Source: Butyriboletus loyo (Eukaryota; Basidiomycota; Agaricomycetes; Boletales; Boletaceae). From it: a stretch of DNA of 64,000 bases. Positions 59,643 to 64,000 of this stretch are shown here, one piece after another (position 1 is the first letter of the stretch; each line of letters starts with the position of its first letter). The notes beneath the pieces were generated by a model that had not been told where the DNA came from, searched no databases, and was given only the letters and a program-made list of their open reading frames with translations. The stretch is taken from contig JBBPSI010000043.1 of assembly GCA_038093515.1 (NCBI GenBank), positions 1 to 64,000 of the forward strand. The letters run 5' to 3'. Made by a program: the position numbers and the translations under genes.

Positions 59643-60764
59643 ATGTATTCTGGTGACGACCCCATGTCAAACTACACCAGGCCCTATGAGCAATCTAGGG
59701 TGGATGCCACTCTGCTTGCTCAAGTACTCCCTACTGTTCACCAGCCCATGTCTAACTTTCCTAGCTCAGATGACCATGCATGCAACCACTTGCCAGACCA
59801 AAGGTGTACCACTCTGGATCATTATAGTGTTCTCTCTCCAATCATGCATGTTGATAACAATGCAAACTCTTTGAAAAAGCAGAAGTTGGCCATGCATATC
59901 AACACAAGACATATGGCCCTATATCATCCAACTTCTGATGCACTATCTCATCAACATAGTTCACCACCTGCACAAGTGAGTACAATATATTGTCAAACTA
60001 TAATTAGTTTGACAACATGATATGATGTAGGACCTTGCCAATTTGTTCATCTCACCCCAAGTGCTTGAGCCTGAGCCTGAGCCCAGTATTGGAAATGAAC
60101 AACCCAACTCAACACCTGAAACTAGTCACATGGAAAACATTGATATATTTGCTCCCATGGAGATGAGTATACCAAGCCAAAATGGTAAGCAGTATTTTAA
60201 GGTAGGATCTATTGCCCAATCTCATCTCATTTCATTCAAAAGTTTCCAAGAAACTACCAATTGTTCCATTCAAACCAATACCATCTACTCATTCCTCACA
60301 CCACAGAATCAATGCTGCTGCATCAAGCAGTCAAATCCCAGTGGGTCATGTGGGTGTCAGAAGTGTAGCACAGGCAGAGTTCTTGAAAAGTGTTCAGAGA
60401 TGGACAAAGGGTATAAGGCATATTTGGGATATTCGCAAACAACAGTTGGACTTTGAACTATTTGGTGATAATCCTGTATGTGCCCCCTTTTTTTTTCCAA
60501 TGAACTCATACAATTGACAATCCACTCTAGTCCTTCACAGCAGAGGCACCAGACTTGCTCAAGCTGCTAAGGGATATTGATCAGAAGAAAAACCAGGTCA
60601 CATACGAGGAAGAACGTGCCACAGGTCTTATAAAAGCCATTTCCGACATTCTAGAGACCTGCGACAGGCGTACGGAAAAGGAGAGCATCATGCTTGCTGG
60701 TAAAATCTTGGACAATTTTCTCCAGCGCTTCCAGGCTGTGCGCTTCCGTGGAGGCAGTGGCTAA
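59643..60764 (+). CDS. AT-rich orphan gene, unknown protein (317 aa)
   Basis: Exons 59643-59975, 60031-60184, 60243-60475 and 60531-60764 join in phase with clean GT-AG introns, and the frame stays open. I do not recognise the product. The N-terminal half is polar (Ser/His/Asn/Pro-rich). The C-terminal half is helical: EFLKSVQRWTKGIRHIWDIR, then APDLLKLLRDIDQKKNQ and GLIKAISDILETCDRRTEKE. There is no signal peptide or membrane span. Base and codon use in exons 1-3 are visibly richer in A/T (TCA, CAT, CCA, ATA) than in the flanking genes, while exon 4 is closer to them. The ATG context (CCCACCATG) is good, but TTTATA lies only 7 bp upstream, so ATG 59664 is an alternative start. Confidence 0.6.
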
Positions 60765-61484
60765 CCGTGCGGTGTTGGGGGCTGGAGTGGGACGACGACT
60801 CGGACAGGGAACAGGACGAAATGGTGGTTCATTTCTGTATACCTCTGCGGGATTGTGTAATTACTTGAAATCGCTTCATGACGTTATGATCCCCCCCCGT
60901 CCGAGTCGGTAAAAGTTGGTTGCTGTAATTGCGATGTTTTCCGCATACGAACGACTCATGAACGTGTTCATCCTCACCTGCTCGGTCTAATCTGAATACA
61001 AGGATCTTCACCGATGCGGTCATTTCGGTTCGGCGGGCTTCTAAGTTTGGATTCTTTGAAGGCCGGTGATTTCCTTGCTACCCGTGACAGTCGATCAATT
61101 GGGCTGGTGGACCGGTGTTGATGCCATAGCCTCATGGGTCATCCGAGTCGCGATGTGGCAATTTGACTCCCAATCAAATTGCCAGCGCTCGCGCTGTCAG
61201 CCTGTCACGCATTACCTAGCCAGTGATAGTTCAGTACCCAATACCAATATTCAACCCCCATTCGACATGCGAACTTGTTTACCTGATCAAGACTCCGCAG
61301 TTTGTTGGTAGCTATCAATATTGACGAATCATGTCTTGTTTCGGCCCAGCCAGGGTCGACCCAAGCGGAACTTGATCACGGCGTTTCGACCAAGGTAAGC
61401 GTAGGAGTTCGGGTGTTGCGGGGGGCACGACCAGGTTACAAGACTTCTAAGTATTAAAAAGCATGGACATCATACATACTTGGA
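60765..61484. other. convergent intergenic region, no gene seen
   Basis: 720 bp between the 3' ends of the orphan gene (plus) and the DUF829 gene (minus). Open frames are short and unsupported. Confidence 0.5.
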
Positions 61485-62680
61485 CTAGATGCTAGTCTGC
61501 GGCATTTCCTGATCTGCAGCATTCGTGCCAGTATCCAAAGTGGGCTCTATAGCTTTCACCTGACCTTCACGACAAGCAGCCTGCCAGATATCTAGAATCG
61601 ATGCCCAATATCGCTTGGGATCGAGACGCATGTGAGCGACGTGAGCGCTCTCCTCGTATACCTCACAGCGTACGTTGAGGCCTGACTTTGCCGCAGCCTC
61701 GGCGTGTTGCTGAACCTGCTCCCATGGCACCAGTTCGTCTTTCTTAGAGAAGACGTACAATCGGGGTGTCTGCACGTTCATCCAGGGAAGGAGACGAGGC
61801 TGGAGGAGTATCTTGAGGTACCGCATCTCGATCGTGTCCCTTCCTAAGACCATTTGAAGAGATAGACGGAGCGGGTGCAGGAAACAGATGATAAAGAGGA
61901 TGATGTAACGAGCGACGCAGTTTCGGACAGCGATGCTGAAGGCCAAGCCGATGGTACGGAAGGACCCGATGCAAGGGGATGAGTCCAGGATGAGAGCGCT
62001 CACGAAGTGTTCCGACGGAGCGATGGATGGGTATTTGGAGGACAAGAGATGGCCTAGGGATGTCAACTGGTAACCCCCACCTGATTTGAAAAGTCAAGTC
62101 AGGCATATTGAACGACTTGTAAGGATTGACTTCCATACCGTTTGAGAATGAGTGGACGAGAACGCGTGGACGGATGCGAGCAGGTACCTGAACGGTGTTG
62201 TTGATTGGGGGAAGGCAGCCGAGAACCTCCAGGGCTTCTACGACAGGGAGAAGTCGATTTTGCTACAACAATAAGTGAGGAGCGATCTCAAACGCAGATT
62301 TCTTTGTCTAACACCTTTCCTCTTGCCGAGGTCCAGAAGAAGGACGGCTCGCATTTCACGATGATCTGGGTAGCACGGGGGTATAATTCGGCGTATTTCC
62401 GGGAATAGTGTTGCAGATGACGTGTCAGCGCTCCCACTGTGTGTCGGAACCGTCAATTCAGGTACTACTCAAATATCAACTCTACGCACACCAACCAAAG
62501 ATCAGGATTACGCTGCGGAAGGCGACCGGCGTCACCCAAGGTATTATTATGGTAGCCCAAACAGACGTACTTTGGCGCAGAGTCGTTCGGCTGTAAGGCA
62601 GCCACAGTCATAGGAACAAGACTGATGTAGACTCCAGGACCTATTGTGACAAAGCCCACAGGAGGTTGAGGGCGTGGCAT
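61485..62680 (-). CDS. TMEM53/DUF829-family alpha/beta-hydrolase-like protein
   Basis: Exons 62680-62571, 62512-62490, 62436-62315, 62262-62139 and 62080-61485 give 324 residues; the second is a 23 nt micro-exon that completes VILIFGWLGA. Family hallmarks are FGWLGALTRHLQHYS, YAELYP, VVEALEVLGCLPP, then HSFSNGG, which resembles a hydrolase nucleophile elbow, and the C-terminal RLYVFSKKDELVPW and ESAHVAHMRLDPKRYW, where Asp and His occupy usual acid/base places. The human relative TMEM53 is a nuclear-envelope protein; fungal members are uncharacterised. A hydrophobic stretch AVRNCVARYIILFIICFLHP may associate with membrane. All splice junctions are in phase. Confidence 0.82.
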
Positions 62681-63166
62681 TCTGGTCAAAGAGGAAAAAC
62701 AGAAAGGCACGGATAAAAACTGAAATGATAGGCCAACTTTAACCACGCCGCCCTGGCCAACGGCAATTCCCCGACAGCTAAAACATACTGTCTGGGAGAT
62801 TACGGATGGATGTATAGTAGTATGCGTACACGGACGCAACGGCGATGTGTGTTATATAAGCAGACAAATATAGTAGTGATGTCCCAAGGGCTAGATAGCG
62901 TGAGACGATTGTGAACGCGCTTAGATGAGAGTTTGGGCGCAATACGCGTTATCGTATTGAGAGTCCGCTATCTAGTTTATATACTAGATCTACATATTTG
63001 ATATGATTGGTCCTGTCGGCTTGTTACCACGTGACCGTATAGGCTTCAACATACTGTGCCCGACTTCACCCAAAGTTTAGGCGAAGCTGATAAGCGAGGC
63101 GTACTTGATGTGTGAACTTGTCATCGTCAAACACCAACCTTACCGTATTACACAGCACAACTCGCA
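62681..63166. promoter_or_regulatory. divergent promoter between DUF829 and ICT1-like genes
   Basis: 486 bp separate the two start codons. AT-rich TTATATAA lies near 62851-62858 (about 175 bp from the minus-strand start), and further TATA-like repeats lie near 62975-63000. No coding region. Confidence 0.4.
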
Positions 63167-63934
63167 ATGGCATGTCTACGTGCACGGCTCTCAGCGTATT
63201 TCTTCCATGGCCAAAACACCATCGTCAGATTCGTTCACAGCCCTCCCAGTCTCACAAAGCCTCCTGCAGTCGTTTCCCTCACTCCTGAGCACGAAAAGGA
63301 GGCACGCGCTTGGTTAACTAGCTTCCGAACCGCGGCGGCCGTCCCCAAAGACTTGGTCCAACTCTCGTTCTCACGTAGCTCTGGTCCTGGTGGTCAAGTT
63401 GAGTATCCGATCGCGCCAAGAAAGGTTCTTCATCAGGGAGGTTCATGGGCTGATGTCCTATTCAGAACGTCAACAAGCTATCCACAAAGGTAACTGCTCG
63501 GTGTCGCGTTGATGCGCCATGGATACCACTCTGGGCTCGAGAGACCCTGATACGGAGTGTGAGGTCTACTCATTGCATTGCTATACCTACCTTGCTGATG
63601 ACCACTTTTTCAGCCGTACTACGCGAAATCGACGCATTCTCTCTTGATGACGTCTAGTACCTCCCGCTCTCAAGCATCTAACGTGGACGACGTGCTTGCA
63701 AAGGTCCGTGCCAGTTTGGGATCAAACACATATTTCCTTTGTTTGAACATTAACCTTGCTCAGCTCCATGCCTTGGTTGCAGAGTCAGCGGCGAGTTTGA
63801 TCACAAAATCTCCCACTCGGGAACAACGGGAACGTGTAGTTCACTTCCGAAAGGCGGACGATGCACGTAGACGGCTGCAGAAAGACAAACGGAGCTCTGC
63901 GAAAAAAAGCAGGTCCAATAAAGACTGCGACTGA
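63167..63934 (+). CDS. mitochondrial ICT1/mL62-like class I release factor
   Basis: Exons 63167-63397, 63466-63558, 63614-63703 and 63764-63934 give 194 residues. The catalytic loop SFSRSSGPGGQNVNKLSTK places the GGQ at 75-77, exactly at the first exon junction. GGQ triggers hydrolysis of peptidyl-tRNA. The short length, the absence of codon-recognition domains and the RSSGPGGQNVNK form match ICT1-type factors that rescue or terminate mitochondrial ribosomes. The first ~40 residues (MACLRARLSAYFFHGQ...) are basic and fit a mitochondrial presequence. The C-terminal KKSRSNKD-type basic tail, preceded by RRRLQKDKR, fits the mRNA-channel tail of such factors. The third intron is 60 nt and in frame. 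Confidence 0.88.
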
Positions 63935-64000
63935 TCTTGAAAATTTCCCGTAGCCTGCTTCGCCAGAAGCTCTTCCTAAAGTGTAAACACTTGGACCCAC

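Noticed and set aside
1..64000. tRNA, rRNA and CRISPR arrays
   Set aside because: Scanning for T-loop/B-box-like GGTTCRANTCC with a matching A box, rRNA-like sequence and regularly spaced direct repeats gave no convincing candidate by eye; a covariance-model search would be decisive.

Overview
The window looks like nuclear DNA of a filamentous basidiomycete, most likely an Agaricomycete. The genes are split by many 45-65 nt introns, mostly GT-AG. They include typical mushroom families: an AA14-type copper monooxygenase, a secreted pepsin-like protease, a fungal lysophospholipase relic and a Crz1-like zinc-finger factor. I see no bacterial operons, CRISPR array, rRNA or convincing tRNA. All exon models below were joined by hand from splice signals and reading-frame phase; none has transcript support.

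Layout from left to right. 1-3.5 kb holds a large inverted repeat (arms about 1 kb, 238 bp spacer) that carries two intact, divergent copies of a small three-helix membrane protein gene. 4.0-6.4 kb (minus) is a ten-exon transketolase-like enzyme. 8.0-14.1 kb is a 1,912-residue FG-nucleoporin of the Nup159/Nup214 type. 15.7-17.5 kb is an MFS sugar transporter. 18.0-19.2 kb (minus) is an AA14-like lytic polysaccharide monooxygenase, divergent from a zinc-finger gene at 19.8-21.5 kb. About 8.3 kb without a recognisable gene then leads to a Crz1-like C2H2 transcription factor (29.8-32.1 kb), followed by about 7 kb more without one.

38-42 kb is decayed: a broken lysophospholipase gene (minus) that has lost its nucleophile motif, followed by a 742 bp pogo-like transposon remnant with intact ends. 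42.4-46.9 kb holds a seven-exon aspartic protease and a conserved-looking gene of unknown function. 46.9-53.5 kb is gene-poor, with one weak hypothetical gene and a segment duplicated from 38.1 kb. 53.5-63.9 kb is a compact housekeeping block: Rai1/DXO decapping nuclease, a Whi5/Nrm1-like repressor, a SUR7/PalI-type membrane protein, an AT-rich orphan gene, a TMEM53/DUF829 protein (minus) and a mitochondrial ICT1-like release factor.

The genes do not form one pathway. The extracellular set (AA14 enzyme, aspartic protease, sugar uptake) fits a plant-debris or wood-decay lifestyle. The most unusual observations are the intact divergent gene pair inside an inverted repeat, three GC-AG introns in three unrelated genes that all use GCAAGT, the complete-ended pogo-like element with subterminal hairpins, a pair of small TIR-bearing repeats, and the AT-rich orphan gene. 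I did not find anything that clearly amounts to a new multi-gene system.
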